A stretch of 64,000 nucleotides of DNA from Atopostipes suicloacalis DSM 15692 (GCF_900129085.1 NZ_FQUF01000010.1:1-64000); one strand, 5' to 3'. Shown: positions 1 through 8,993, counted from the first letter of the stretch. Notes: generated by a model not told the origin, from the letters alone. Made by a program: numbers and translations.

Positions 1-1
1 T

Positions 2-400
2 AATCATACATTTATTATTACGAGTTTCTCAGAAAATATCGTACCGAAAAGAGTATTTGAAACTTATAATAAGCGAGGAACTATGGAAAATTACATCAAA
101 GAAGCCAAAAACGGCTTCTATTTTGACAAGACAGATAGTCCACGGTTCATCGAAAATCACGCGCGTATGATGATTAGTGTGATCGCTTATAATATTATCA
201 ATTTCATGCGCACAATCTGTTTTGAAAAGAACTGGAAGAACCTTCAAATAAATACCATTCGTCTTCGTTTATTCAAAGTAGCCGGAAAGTTAGTCAATAC
301 AGCAAGACGGTTATATTTAAAACTTTCTAGTTCACATGTCTACCAAGCAGAATTTTACGCCGTCTTTAGGCGAATCCAACGGATTCGATGTTATACTTAA
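2..400 (+). CDS. IS1380-family transposase, C-terminal part (5' end outside window)
   Basis: The reading frame is already open at base 2 and runs to TAA at 398-400, so the visible part is the last ~132 residues of a longer protein cut by the window edge. Residues such as NGFYFDKTDSPRF, ENHARMMISVIAYN and the C-terminal LKLSSSHVYQAEFYAVFRRI match my recollection of the C-terminal end of IS1380-type DDE transposases. An internal ATG at 83 is not the real start, because the same frame extends upstream with matching family-like sequence. Transposases of this family move the element by a cut-and-paste mechanism. Whether the element is intact cannot be judged from here. Confidence 0.75.
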   Translation, partial: NHTFIITSFSENIVPKRVFETYNKRGTMENYIKEAKNGFYFDKTDSPRFIENHARMMISVIAYNIINFMRTICFEKNWKNLQINTIRLRLFKVAGKLVNTARRLYLKLSSSHVYQAEFYAVFRRIQRIRCYT

Positions 401-429
401 CAGATCATTTTTCAAAAAAATATCCAGTG

Positions 430-448
430 CCTAGGGATTCGTGCGCCC
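430..448. mobile_element. candidate right terminal inverted repeat of the IS1380-type element
   Basis: Thirty bases after the transposase stop lies CCTAGGGATTCGTGCGCCC, more GC-rich than its surroundings and beginning with CCT as terminal repeats of this family often do. The left end is outside the window, so neither the repeat nor a target duplication can be confirmed. Confidence 0.4.
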
Positions 449-489
449 AAAAATAAGTGTTTAGCTCCTAAAAATTGAATCTCAATAAA

Positions 490-504
490 AATTTTCTGTA
501 AAAT
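490..504. promoter_or_regulatory. CodY-box-like sequence upstream of the ROK gene
   Basis: AATTTTCTGTAAAAT matches the CodY consensus AATTTTCWGAAAATT at 13 of 15 positions. The region is very AT-rich, so chance matches are expected. The rest of 401-676 holds the IS end, a near-palindrome GTTAAATTAATTAAC at 595-609 that could be an operator for the ROK repressor, and no gene. Confidence 0.25.
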
Positions 505-676
505 CCAAAAAAATATATAAATTTTAGAACCAAATCAATATTACAACAAAAAATGTATTTTTAATCGAAAAATTTAGAAGTATGAATTATTCAGGTTAAA
601 TTAATTAACTAAGTTTCGAGAGAATTTTCATATAGAGGTTTATGATTGATATTTGTTTTTGGAGAGGTGATGACAG

Positions 677-1834
677 GTGCGCGGATCATTTCAGTTAATG
701 AAATCAGTAAATAAAAAAGCTGTTTTAAATAAAATTCGATTACACGGTCCTATTTCAAGAGCGAATATCGCAAAAGAAACAGGCTTAACGCCACCTACTG
801 TAACCAATATAGTGAAGGAATTGATCGAAGAATTTTTTGTGAAAGAAAGCCATTTAGGAGAATCGAGTGGTGGGCGAAAGCCGACTTTGCTTCATCTAAA
901 TGAGGACGGCTATTATGTGATTGGAGTAGATGCTGGATCAAACACGATCGAAGCGGCCGTTTGTAATATTTATGGACACGCTCTTCTTCGTTCTGAAAAC
1001 AAAATTCCAAAAACTATTGATAGTGAACCTTTTTTAAACATAATGATACAAACTATTAGAACCTTATTAGAAGATGAAACCGTTCAGCCTGATAAAATCA
1101 TAGGAATCGGAGTAGCTATGCATGGAGTCATGAATATAGAAGAAGGTATTTCTTACTACTCCTCTAATTCTGGCTTAAAGAACGTTCCAGTGAAATCCGA
1201 ACTTGAAAAAGAATTTGGTTATGAAGTGAAGTTGGAGAATAATTCAAGAGCCTTAGCATTAGGCGAGTTTTGGTTTGGTGGTTTTGAACATGTGAACCGT
1301 TTTTGTGCGATTAATGTGGGACGTGGTGTAGGTTCAGGTTTAGTTGTGAATGGAAAACTTATTCACGGCCCGCAATACGTAGCAGGAGAAATTGGACATA
1401 CTGTGATTTCTGTAGGTGGTGATTTGTGTACTTGCGGGAATAGAGGTTGTCTTGAAACCTTTGTGTCTGGCGGAAGTATAGTAAAAAGAGCTAAAGAACA
1501 AATCAACCATGCACCCAATTCTCTTACAGCCGAAGATGTTTACCATTACGCTGTAGAAGGAAATGAAGACTATATACGGGTATTAGAAGAGACAGGTTAC
1601 TATCTTTCAATCGGTTTGCTTAATCTCATTAATACAGAAAATCCTGATACCATCGTTTTAGGCGGTGGCGTGATGAGAAGCGCAGAATTTTTAATGCCAA
1701 TCCTTTTAAAAAATATTCGGGAAAAAGCGTTGACTCATAAGTTGAGAGATGAAGTAAATATTTTAGTTGGAAAATTAGATGATGATGCTACTCTGCTTGG
1801 CGCAGCTGCATTATTGTTTAACGAATATTTTTAA
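677..1834 (+). CDS. ROK-family transcriptional regulator (NagC/XylR type)
   Basis: A 385-residue protein starting at GTG 677, 7 nt after GGAGAGGTG. Residues ~12-60 form a winged helix-turn-helix (SRANIAKETGLTPPTVTNIV), followed by a sugar-kinase-like ROK domain with the phosphate-loop-like GVDAGSNT near residue 83 and the zinc-binding signature CTCGNRGCLE at about 250-259. That combination is typical of ROK repressors that sense a sugar or sugar phosphate rather than of ROK kinases, which lack the N-terminal HTH. It lies directly upstream of a PTS permease gene, which is its most likely target. The effector cannot be read from the sequence. Confidence 0.9.
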   Translation: MRGSFQLMKSVNKKAVLNKIRLHGPISRANIAKETGLTPPTVTNIVKELIEEFFVKESHLGESSGGRKPTLLHLNEDGYYVIGVDAGSNTIEAAVCNIYGHALLRSENKIPKTIDSEPFLNIMIQTIRTLLEDETVQPDKIIGIGVAMHGVMNIEEGISYYSSNSGLKNVPVKSELEKEFGYEVKLENNSRALALGEFWFGGFEHVNRFCAINVGRGVGSGLVVNGKLIHGPQYVAGEIGHTVISVGGDLCTCGNRGCLETFVSGGSIVKRAKEQINHAPNSLTAEDVYHYAVEGNEDYIRVLEETGYYLSIGLLNLINTENPDTIVLGGGVMRSAEFLMPILLKNIREKALTHKLRDEVNILVGKLDDDATLLGAAALLFNEYF

Positions 1835-1842
1835 AAATCTTG

Positions 1843-1897
1843 TAACTACTAAATATTATTGAAAGAGGTGAGGTAAGAAGGATATAAATAGTAGTTA
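1843..1897. repeat. 9-bp inverted repeat between ROK and EIIC genes
   Basis: TAACTACTA at 1843-1851 and its exact reverse complement TAGTAGTTA at 1889-1897 enclose 37 nt in the leader of the EIIC gene. It could be a pair of operator half-sites for the ROK regulator or a weak RNA stem. Confidence 0.35.
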
Positions 1898-1948
1898 TAG
1901 AAGTATGTACTAATATTAAATTTAATTTTATTTTAGGAGGATATGACC

Positions 1949-3364
1949 ATGGAAAAATTAACTTCGTGGCTAGAGAAATATATATTGCCTATCGCAAGTA
2001 AGATGGGTGCACAAAAACATTTAGTTGCCTTACGAGATGCATTTATTGGGACACTTCCTGCAACAATGGCAGGTTCTGTTGCTGTTATGTTAAATGCGAT
2101 TTTACGAGACCTTCCACCTGATTTTATTGAAGGATATGATGGAACAACAATTCCTGTCATCAGCCAGATTATTACAATTAACGGATATGTGTGGAATGGG
2201 ACACTAGCAATCGCAGGATTAATCTTCGTGTTTTCTTGGGGATATAATTTAGCTCGGGCGTATAAGGTAAACGAGCTCGCAGGGGGAATTGTTTCAACAG
2301 CCGCTTCAATTGCTGGAATTCAATTCTCATTTTCAGGTGCAGTCGAAGGTTTAAGTTTAGATCAAGCGTCAATGGATGTTTTAAATGAAGCCGGTTGGGA
2401 AGCGACTACAGATAGTCTGACCGCAAATGGATGGGGTTGGCTTCCTCTCAGTAATTTAGATGGAAATTTCTTTTTCACAGCAATGATTATTGGTTTTGTA
2501 TCGACCATGATTTATATTAAATTAATGGAAGCAGATATTACAATCAAGTTACCTGATTCCGTCCCACCAGCAGTATCTAAGGCCTTTGCCGCGATTATTC
2601 CCGCAACAGTTGCTTTATATGCGATCGCCATCTTTTATTGGGTCTTCTCTTTAATCGTTCCAGATTTAACGTTCTTAGACTGGTTACAAGAGACTGTTGC
2701 ATTGCCTTTATTAGGCTTATCGCAAGGATTTGGAGCAGTAGCAATCACTACTTTATTTGTTCAGTTGTTCTGGTTCTTTGGTATTCATGGACCAAACGTT
2801 TTAGCTCCAATTTTAGAAGGTGTATTTGGAATCGCACAACTTGAAAACGTAAACTTATTCCAAAATGGTGGAATGAAAGCCGTTATTGATGAAGGTTATC
2901 TCTGGGTTCGTGGTTCTTTTGATGCGTATTCATGGTTTGGTGGTTCAGGAGGAACACTCGTCTTAGTTTTAGCTATCTTACTCTTCTCAAAACGAGAAGA
3001 TTATCTAACGGTTGCTAAACTATCTGTTGGACCAGGTATTTTCAACATTAATGAACCTATGCTATTTGGTATGCCTGTTGTCCTAAACGCGATGCTGTTT
3101 GTCCCATTCTTAATAGCTCCAGTTATTTCAGTAGCTATTGGATACTTTGCAACATACTTCGGCTTAGTAAATCCAGTTTCCGTGCAAGTGGCCTGGGTCA
3201 CACCGCCATTCTTGATGTCGTTCTTAGCAACAGGGGCAGATTGGCGAGCACCAATTGTTACGCTAGTCGCAATGATCGTTTCCTTTGCTATTTGGACACC
3301 GTTTGTTATAGCAGCGAATAAGATGGAAGCTACTTCTCTCGAAGAAGCCTCTGAGGATTTATAA
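1949..3364 (+). CDS. PTS EIIC permease, cellobiose/lichenan (CelB) type
   Basis: Membrane-embedded sugar permease subunit of a phosphotransferase system, 471 residues. The N-terminus (MEKLTSWLEKYILPIASKMG, then KHLVALRDAF and GTLPATMAGS) and the internal FFGIHGPNV, SGGTLVLVLAIL, FNINEPMLFG and ATGADWRAP segments are those of the Lac/Cel-family EIIC. AGGAGG at 1935-1940 is 8 nt from ATG 1949 but only 2 nt from ATG 1943, so 1949 is preferred. No EIIA or EIIB gene is next to it; it must share those subunits with another locus. ROK regulator upstream and DUF3284 gene downstream suggest a small beta-glucoside-type uptake unit. The exact sugar is not determinable. Confidence 0.9.
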   Translation: MEKLTSWLEKYILPIASKMGAQKHLVALRDAFIGTLPATMAGSVAVMLNAILRDLPPDFIEGYDGTTIPVISQIITINGYVWNGTLAIAGLIFVFSWGYNLARAYKVNELAGGIVSTAASIAGIQFSFSGAVEGLSLDQASMDVLNEAGWEATTDSLTANGWGWLPLSNLDGNFFFTAMIIGFVSTMIYIKLMEADITIKLPDSVPPAVSKAFAAIIPATVALYAIAIFYWVFSLIVPDLTFLDWLQETVALPLLGLSQGFGAVAITTLFVQLFWFFGIHGPNVLAPILEGVFGIAQLENVNLFQNGGMKAVIDEGYLWVRGSFDAYSWFGGSGGTLVLVLAILLFSKREDYLTVAKLSVGPGIFNINEPMLFGMPVVLNAMLFVPFLIAPVISVAIGYFATYFGLVNPVSVQVAWVTPPFLMSFLATGADWRAPIVTLVAMIVSFAIWTPFVIAANKMEATSLEEASEDL

Positions 3365-3426
3365 TAAAAAGTCGTTTTTAAATAAGAAATTGTAAATAGA
3401 CCAATGAAATTAAGGTGAAGTAACTT

Positions 3427-3846
3427 ATGGAAGTAGTAAAAAAATTAAATGTCCCGATAAATTATCTGTTTGATGTTTTTGAACAATCGATTCAGTCAGA
3501 TATTTTAGCTCAGACAGGAAAGAAATTAACGGAAGATGAGTTTACAAATTTTGAATACGTTAAAGAATTTTCAAAAAATAATAAGGCTACCATTCATATC
3601 GAAAAATATGTAAGAGGTCAAGTGTACGCTTATAGTACTCATACTGATAAAAACACGATTTCTGTAAAATATGAAGTCCGCTCAGTAGATGAGCAGACTT
3701 CTGAACTTCGCTATTCAGAAAATATTGTTTCAAACGGTTATTTACAAAAAATAAATGATGCATTCGTTGGATTTATATGGGGCCTTTTGAAGAAAAAAAG
3801 ATTTAAAGAAATGCTGAATCAAATCGAACAAGAATACACAGGATAA
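3427..3846 (+). CDS. DUF3284 domain protein
   Basis: A 139-residue soluble protein (MEVVKKLNVPINYLFDVFEQSI...) that I recognise as the DUF3284 family, small Firmicute proteins often found beside cellobiose-type PTS genes. The alternating strand pattern and the final helix (FVGFIWGLLKKKRFKEMLNQIEQEY) would suit an SRPBCC-like fold, but that is an impression only. It follows the EIIC gene by 62 bp and precedes a strong terminator, so the two are probably co-transcribed. Function is unknown. Confidence 0.75.
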   Translation: MEVVKKLNVPINYLFDVFEQSIQSDILAQTGKKLTEDEFTNFEYVKEFSKNNKATIHIEKYVRGQVYAYSTHTDKNTISVKYEVRSVDEQTSELRYSENIVSNGYLQKINDAFVGFIWGLLKKKRFKEMLNQIEQEYTG

Positions 3847-3850
3847 AATA

Positions 3851-3894
3851 AAAACTAGCACTCTTCGATAAAAGAAGGGTGCTAGTTTTTATAA
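3851..3894. terminator. bidirectional intrinsic terminator
   Basis: AAAACTAGCACTCTTC (3851-3866) pairs with GAAGGGTGCTAGTTTT (3874-3889), with a T-tract after and an A-tract before. It separates the convergent DUF3284 and M24 genes. Confidence 0.85.
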
Positions 3895-3908
3895 TAAGAG
3901 ATTTAAAT

Positions 3909-5297
3909 TTATTTCAAAGCGAGTGCTTTATCTGGATTTAAGAAGAAGGGACGATAATAAGCAAGTGTGCTACATAGCGGCAATAGTTCTTCTTTCAATT
4001 CGATATTCAACTCATCTCGCATATACTGACGTCGATTTTGAATTCTTTCCCATAATTCTGGATACTCATCTTCAATTTCTTTTCTTAAAGCTTCATCCGC
4101 AATCGCTACGGTACTTTCAGCAGATACGCCATGGTGTCCTTCTTGGTTGGGAATGAAATCCACTTGGAAGATCATCCCACTTTGGACTGTTTTATCGGAA
4201 CCACTAAAAAAGGGTGAAGCTAGCCATTCTTCATCCGCGGTTAAATGACCTGGATTCAGTTCCCATCCAAACTGCTCTTGAGAGTAAAAAGCATTGAATT
4301 CATCATAGAATTCGCCACCATGTTTTCCAATTTCTATATGGTCAAACCAGAAATTATAAGCAGCAAAATAAGGTTTTACAACGTCTTCTAAATAGTTTTC
4401 ATCGACTTTATCTAAGTCTTCTTCATTTCGTACCGCATATCCGGAACGACTTGAAAGACCCCCTTTATGGGAGTTGGTAATGGCGACTTTGTTGCCATAT
4501 TCAAGCTTTGTGTTTAAAGGATAAATATTCGCATTTTTAAACCGATCGCCAAAGGCTGCAATCGTCACAACATTCGGTAATTGACCATCGGCCTGTAATA
4601 AGTTTCCGATTTCTTGTTCAGAAATACCTTCTTTAAGGGTGTTCATCGCAGTTAAAATCGAATCTGAAGCAAGGGAAGCTCCATATTCATAGCGGGCGAT
4701 TTCATTGGCGTTATTTGTCACACGAGCTCCTTTTTCGGGATCGATATAAAGTTGAGTAGCATTAACTAGTTTATTTTCAGGAACCATTTTCTTCAGACCT
4801 TCAATAATAAATGCTGGCATGGCACTCTTTGAATGAAAATCTTCAAAATCATTAGATAATAGTTTCCAATCGACTAAGCCTACTTTCTCTGTTTGGTCAA
4901 TCTCTGCTTGTCCTAAATAAAATTCAACCGGACGGAAATTCCCCATCGGTTGGTTGGGTAGTGAAAAGAGTGGACACAGAATCCCGTTGCTTTCCACTAA
5001 AGCATGCTTGGTTTTATTATAGTTTTCATTTCCTAATATTAAAGTACTTGTTCCATCTACATTCAAAATTTGTAAAGCCTCTTCAAATCGCGGAATAAAA
5101 CCCGTTAAATATTCAAAGCTTCCTCCGTGTTCCTTATCGGCATAAATAATGAGTGAACTAAAGCCATTTTCTTTCATTAAAGATAAAATTTTTTCTTTTC
5201 TTTCCATTGCCGTTTCTTTTGTAATCAGAACGGTCTGATTTGAGCCATCTGTTTTAGGTGGGGTTACATTTTTAACCACCACTTCAAATCTACTCAT
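3909..5297 (-). CDS. M24-fold (Xaa-Pro aminopeptidase-like) protein with altered metal site
   Basis: A 462-residue protein with a creatinase-type N-terminal domain and a C-terminal M24 pita-bread domain; AGGAGG sits 6 nt before ATG 5297. In true M24 peptidases five acidic or His ligands bind two metals. Here the segment that should carry the two Asp ligands reads NSHKGGLSSRSGYAV (about residues 270-285), the His segment is kept (NPGHLTADEEW, ~350), the usual Glu of the next strand is replaced (MIFQVDFIP, ~378), and a final Glu remains (SAEST, ~392). It may therefore not be a normal dipeptidase. A similar degraded motif occurs, as I recall, in homologues from other Lactobacillales, so this is probably a distinct subfamily rather than a mutation. 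Confidence 0.75.
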   Translation of the reverse strand: MSRFEVVVKNVTPPKTDGSNQTVLITKETAMERKEKILSLMKENGFSSLIIYADKEHGGSFEYLTGFIPRFEEALQILNVDGTSTLILGNENYNKTKHALVESNGILCPLFSLPNQPMGNFRPVEFYLGQAEIDQTEKVGLVDWKLLSNDFEDFHSKSAMPAFIIEGLKKMVPENKLVNATQLYIDPEKGARVTNNANEIARYEYGASLASDSILTAMNTLKEGISEQEIGNLLQADGQLPNVVTIAAFGDRFKNANIYPLNTKLEYGNKVAITNSHKGGLSSRSGYAVRNEEDLDKVDENYLEDVVKPYFAAYNFWFDHIEIGKHGGEFYDEFNAFYSQEQFGWELNPGHLTADEEWLASPFFSGSDKTVQSGMIFQVDFIPNQEGHHGVSAESTVAIADEALRKEIEDEYPELWERIQNRRQYMRDELNIELKEELLPLCSTLAYYRPFFLNPDKALALK

Positions 5298-5516
5298 TGT
5301 ACTCCTCCTAAATTTCGCACTGCTTTTAGTATATCAAAATATAGATGAAAGAAAAGCAAAGCAGCCATTGAGTCGTATTTCCGAAGGGGAAAAGAATAAA
5401 TTGAACTGAGAACACGAGGATTATACAAATATTTAAATAATAGAGGCCAGAAGGAGTTTAAAAGTGGGCGTTTTCTTGGTAATATAGAGGTATAAAGAGT
5501 TTATTGGAGGTTAATT

Positions 5517-6491
5517 ATGTTTGATGCATTAAAAAGTAAAATTGCTGGGAAAGATATTCGTATTGTTTTCCCAGAAGCTATGGATCCAAGAGTTTTGGGA
5601 GCGGTTGTTCGTCTGAAACGTGAGAATTTATTGGAGCCTGTTTTATTAGGGAATCCTGATGAAATCAATGAATCAGCAAAAGCACAAGGGTTTGATTTAA
5701 CGGATATTGAAATTCATGATCCCAAAAACTACGACAAATATGACGAAATGGTGGCTTCTTTTGTTGAACGTCGTAAAGGGAAAGCAACGGAAGAGCAAGC
5801 ACGTGAAATGTTACAAGATGTGAACTACTTTGGAACCATGCTTGTTTATATGGATGTTGTCGATGGGCTTATTTCTGGGGCCATTCACTCAACAAGTGAT
5901 ACTGTCCGTCCAGCGCTACAAATTGTTAAAACACGACCTGGTGTGAACTTGACATCCGGAGCTTTTATTATGTTACGTAAAAATGATCGTTTCTTATTCT
6001 CTGACTGTGCGATTAATCCAGATCCAAATGCTGAGCAATTAGCAGAAATTGCGGTTGAGAGTGCACGTACTGCAGAAATTTTTGATATTGACCCTAAAGT
6101 CGCTTTATTGAGCTTTTCTACTAAAGGTTCTGGTAAAGGCCCAATGGTGGATAAAGTACGTGAAGCAACAGAAATTGCGAAAGAAAATGCTCCTGAGTTA
6201 GCTTTAGATGGGGAATTACAATTTGATAGTGCCTTTGATACAACTGTTGCGCAACAAAAAGCGCCTGAATCAGATGTTGCGGGGGTAGCGAATGTCTTTG
6301 TGTTCCCAGAGTTACAATCCGGGAATATTGGCTACAAAATTGCTCAACGTTTAGGTGGATTTGAAGCCATTGGTCCAATCCTACAAGGATTAAATAAACC
6401 AATCGCTGACTTATCACGCGGATGTATCGAAGAAGATGTCTACAAACTTTCAATCATCACTGCGAACCAAGCTTTGTTAAATGACAAATAA
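5517..6491 (+). CDS. pta: phosphate acetyltransferase
   Basis: Converts acetyl-CoA and phosphate to acetyl-phosphate and CoA, feeding acetate kinase for ATP in mixed-acid metabolism; cytoplasmic. The 324-residue length and the motifs IVFPEAMDPRVLGAV at the N-terminus, SGAIHSTSDTVRPALQIV (~115-135), LLSFSTKGSGKGP (~200) and NVFVFPELQSGNIGYKIAQRLGG (~255-280) are those of the single-domain Pta (EutD-like length) enzymes. TTGGAGG precedes ATG 5517. It is monocistronic, with a strong terminator 12 nt downstream. Confidence 0.95.
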   Translation: MFDALKSKIAGKDIRIVFPEAMDPRVLGAVVRLKRENLLEPVLLGNPDEINESAKAQGFDLTDIEIHDPKNYDKYDEMVASFVERRKGKATEEQAREMLQDVNYFGTMLVYMDVVDGLISGAIHSTSDTVRPALQIVKTRPGVNLTSGAFIMLRKNDRFLFSDCAINPDPNAEQLAEIAVESARTAEIFDIDPKVALLSFSTKGSGKGPMVDKVREATEIAKENAPELALDGELQFDSAFDTTVAQQKAPESDVAGVANVFVFPELQSGNIGYKIAQRLGGFEAIGPILQGLNKPIADLSRGCIEEDVYKLSIITANQALLNDK

Positions 6492-6502
6492 ATCAATGAA
6501 AC

Positions 6503-6540
6503 AAAAAGCATTCCTTTTTAGATGGGAATGCTTTTTTATT
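6503..6540 (+). terminator. intrinsic terminator of pta
   Basis: AAAAGCATTCC (6504-6514) pairs with GGAATGCTTTT (6525-6535) and is followed by a T-run. Confidence 0.9.
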
Positions 6541-6551
6541 TTAAGAAAAAA

Positions 6552-6730
6552 GAGCTCGCGTGCGGACAAAGCTCCCCGCGTACCAGCTCAGCCCGCTCAC
6601 GTGCAGAGAGAGTCGTCGGCACGCGAGCGGCACGAAAAATATTGAGCTCACGTTTGGAAGGCGTTCCCCGCACGCGAGCTCGACTCGCTCACGTGCGGGG
6701 GGAGTCGCCGGCACGCGAGCGCCGATAAAA
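6552..6730. repeat. two tandem ~92-bp GC-rich hairpin repeats
   Basis: Two diverged copies start with GAGCTC at 6552 and 6644 (92 bp apart) and end with AT-rich GAAAAATATT and GATAAAA. Copy 1 carries a perfect 10-bp inverted repeat GCTCGCGTGC (6554-6563) and GCACGCGAGC (6619-6628). Copy 2 has a compact hairpin with arms CCCCGCACGCGAG (6666-6678) and the mirrored CTCACGTGCGGGG ending at 6700. The block is far richer in G+C than the rest of the window. Open frames across it show no family resemblance. From 6731 to 6830 I see nothing beyond a small GATTTT/AAAATC hairpin at 6779-6797. Confidence 0.85.
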
Positions 6731-6830
6731 TGGCTGATTTTAATCGTGAAAGCGAAACGTCACTTTTAGGCGGTGAGGATTTTAAAAAGTAAAATCATTC
6801 AGCGGTTAAAAACTACAATCTGACTCGTAT

Positions 6831-7490
6831 TTATAGAAAATCTTCGGATGCTATAATACGTGTACTATATTTTTTAGCAAAGGTGTTGTCATGCGTTACA
6901 ATTAATATTCCAGTCCCTTGTTGGGCGATTGTTTGTATTAATTTTCCGATATTTTTAGCTGACTCTTCGTCTAAAGCGGAAGTGGGTTCGTCAAAGCATA
7001 AAATGTCTGGACTTAACATCATGGCTCGAGCAATGGCCACACGCTGCGCTTGTCCGCCTGATAAAGTGCTGGGCATTGCATCAATTTTATCCACAATTTC
7101 CATAGAATTCAGTAATTCCATAGCTCTGTCTTTTAGCTCTTCTTTTGAGCCCAGTTTCTGGGCAAGAGGAGCTTCCAGTAAATTCTCTAACACACTTAAG
7201 TTTGGGAAAAGCTCATAATTTTGAAAGACCATACCCATTCGATTTTGATAATTTCGTTGGCCGACTTTCCCAACATAAGCTCCATCCTTTACTAGAGAAT
7301 CGTCATTCATTTGAATAGTTCCTTGGTCTGCCAGTTCTAAATTGTTAATTAAGCGCAAAAAAGTTGTTTTACCTGTGCCAGAACGCCCAACTAATGCTAC
7401 AATTTCATTTTCATCAATCGTTAAATGATAATTTTTGATCACCGGTTGATTATTAAAACTTTTTGATAAATTTTCTACGATTAAACTCAT
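6831..7490 (-). CDS. amino-acid (predicted histidine) ABC importer, ATP-binding subunit
   Basis: Cytoplasmic ATPase that powers import by the adjacent fused binding-protein/permease. In 219 residues it shows Walker A GRSGTGKTT (~35), Q-loop VFQNYELFPNLSV (~88), signature [15 protein letters not shown] (~142), Walker B ILCFDEPTSALD (~165) and switch VTHD (~198), all in the polar-amino-acid (GlnQ/HisP) subfamily. AGGAGG precedes ATG 7490, and the gap to the upstream gene is 12 bp, so they form one operon. The histidine assignment is inferred from the T-box specifiers upstream. Confidence 0.9.
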   Translation of the reverse strand: MSLIVENLSKSFNNQPVIKNYHLTIDENEIVALVGRSGTGKTTFLRLINNLELADQGTIQMNDDSLVKDGAYVGKVGQRNYQNRMGMVFQNYELFPNLSVLENLLEAPLAQKLGSKEELKDRAMELLNSMEIVDKIDAMPSTLSGGQAQRVAIARAMMLSPDILCFDEPTSALDEESAKNIGKLIQTIAQQGTGILIVTHDNTFAKKYSTRIIASEDFL

Positions 7491-7502
7491 TTAAAAGCCT
7501 CC

Positions 7503-8963
7503 TTAATAAGCAATTTTCTTTTCTACTTGGCGTAAAAATATTGTTACGATACCAACGACTACCATATAAATGACGCCGACAATGAGATAGGGCATCAATG
7601 AAGCGTAAGTATTTGCACTAATTGAAGCAACACGCAAGATTTCACCTAATCCGATGACATAAACCAGCGAAGTATCCTTCACTAAAGCAATAATCTCATT
7701 TCCTATAGCAGGTAAAACATTATTTAAAACTTGCGGTATAATGATTCGGAAAAATCCACGAACTTTTCCAATCCCTAAAACTTTCAAGGATTCATATTGC
7801 CCAGGCGAAATAGCCGCAAACCCTCCGCGAAAAATTTCAATAAAATAAGCGGTATAATTAAGAATAAAAGCAAAAATAGCTGCTGGGAATCGGTTAAAAC
7901 TAATTCCTAAATAGGGCAGACCGAAAAATACAACCATTAACTGCAACAGTAGTGGAGTAGAGCGCATCACAAAGACATAGACTTCAATCAATGCTTTAAT
8001 CCAACTAGGTCCGAATGCACGAGGAATGGCGAAAAGTAAACCTAAAGGAATACTGACTAAATAGACAATCGCAAATAATCCTAGGGTCAGCTTTAATCCC
8101 TCTTTTAAACTAGGCAGCATATTTTCAAGGATGCTCTCTTCTTTTACTGAAGCACCACCTGTTCCAAACCACTTGGTGTAAATCTCTTCGTATGTTCCAT
8201 CTTTTTTCATTTGTTCGAACGCTTGATTGATTGCTTCCACTAGCTCAGAGTCGGATTTTCGAAGACCTACAGCCATGGGTTCGACGGCGCTTGTATCTAA
8301 AAAGACATTGTAATTTTCTTCGCCACGAAGATTGACGACGTAATTTCCATAAACTCCCCCAACGACAACGGCATCCACTCGGCCGGCATCTAAATCAAGG
8401 AAAGAATTATTATAATTTGGATACAAAATAAGATCGTCTAAGCCGTCCAACACTTCTTTCGGCCATTCGGCTTCCATAATTTGTAAAGCTGTTGAGGAAG
8501 ACTGCGTAGTTACGGTCATTCCTTTTAAATCCTCTAAGTTTTCAATTGGATCATCCTCTGCTCGGGTGACAATAATTTGGGTATCTTCAATATAAGGGTC
8601 GGTCATTTGCACTAATTCCTCGCGCTCGGGGGTGATGCCATAACCGTTCCAAATCATGTCAATATTGCCTGAATTCAGTTCCTGCTCCTTGACGCTCCAA
8701 TCAATTGACTGATAAACAAAATGAACATCCAGTCGTTTGGCAACTTCTGCTGATAAATCAATATCAAAACCGACCAATTCTCCTTGTTCATTTCGAAAAC
8801 CCATCGGCGCAAAGGTATCATCTAAACCAATCACCAATGTTTCGCTCCCATCTGGGTTTGCTTCATCCTTTGAACGCTCCGCTGCCTGTGTCGTTTCTGT
8901 TTTTAATAAAATGACTCCAAGAGTCAAAAATAAAGGGATAAGTCGTTGAATCCATTTTTTCAT
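7503..8963 (-). CDS. fused substrate-binding protein and permease of an amino-acid (predicted histidine) ABC importer
   Basis: A 486-residue fusion. Residues 1-28 are a signal peptide (RLIPLFLTLGVILL ... TTQAAERS), ~40-265 a SBP_bac_3 solute-binding domain (LVIGLDDTFAPMGFRNEQGELVGFDIDL; GTYEEIYTKWFG), and ~275-486 a BPD permease of about five helices with the EAA loop YESLKVLGIGKVRGFFRIIIPQ (~405). Tethering the receptor to the permease is common in Lactobacillales (GlnP-type). AGGAGG lies before ATG 8963. Two T-box leaders upstream with CAC specifiers indicate expression when uncharged tRNA-His accumulates, hence histidine (or a precursor) as the likely cargo. Confidence 0.9.
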   Translation of the reverse strand: MKKWIQRLIPLFLTLGVILLKTETTQAAERSKDEANPDGSETLVIGLDDTFAPMGFRNEQGELVGFDIDLSAEVAKRLDVHFVYQSIDWSVKEQELNSGNIDMIWNGYGITPEREELVQMTDPYIEDTQIIVTRAEDDPIENLEDLKGMTVTTQSSSTALQIMEAEWPKEVLDGLDDLILYPNYNNSFLDLDAGRVDAVVVGGVYGNYVVNLRGEENYNVFLDTSAVEPMAVGLRKSDSELVEAINQAFEQMKKDGTYEEIYTKWFGTGGASVKEESILENMLPSLKEGLKLTLGLFAIVYLVSIPLGLLFAIPRAFGPSWIKALIEVYVFVMRSTPLLLQLMVVFFGLPYLGISFNRFPAAIFAFILNYTAYFIEIFRGGFAAISPGQYESLKVLGIGKVRGFFRIIIPQVLNNVLPAIGNEIIALVKDTSLVYVIGLGEILRVASISANTYASLMPYLIVGVIYMVVVGIVTIFLRQVEKKIAY

Positions 8964-8993
8964 TTTTAATTCCTCCTAATAAGTATCTGCAAA

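Noticed and set aside
6522-6769. Two overlapping arginine/serine-rich open frames of 68-69 residues.
   Set aside because: They are readings of the GC-rich hairpin repeats; no ribosome site, no family resemblance, and both frames repeat because the DNA repeats.
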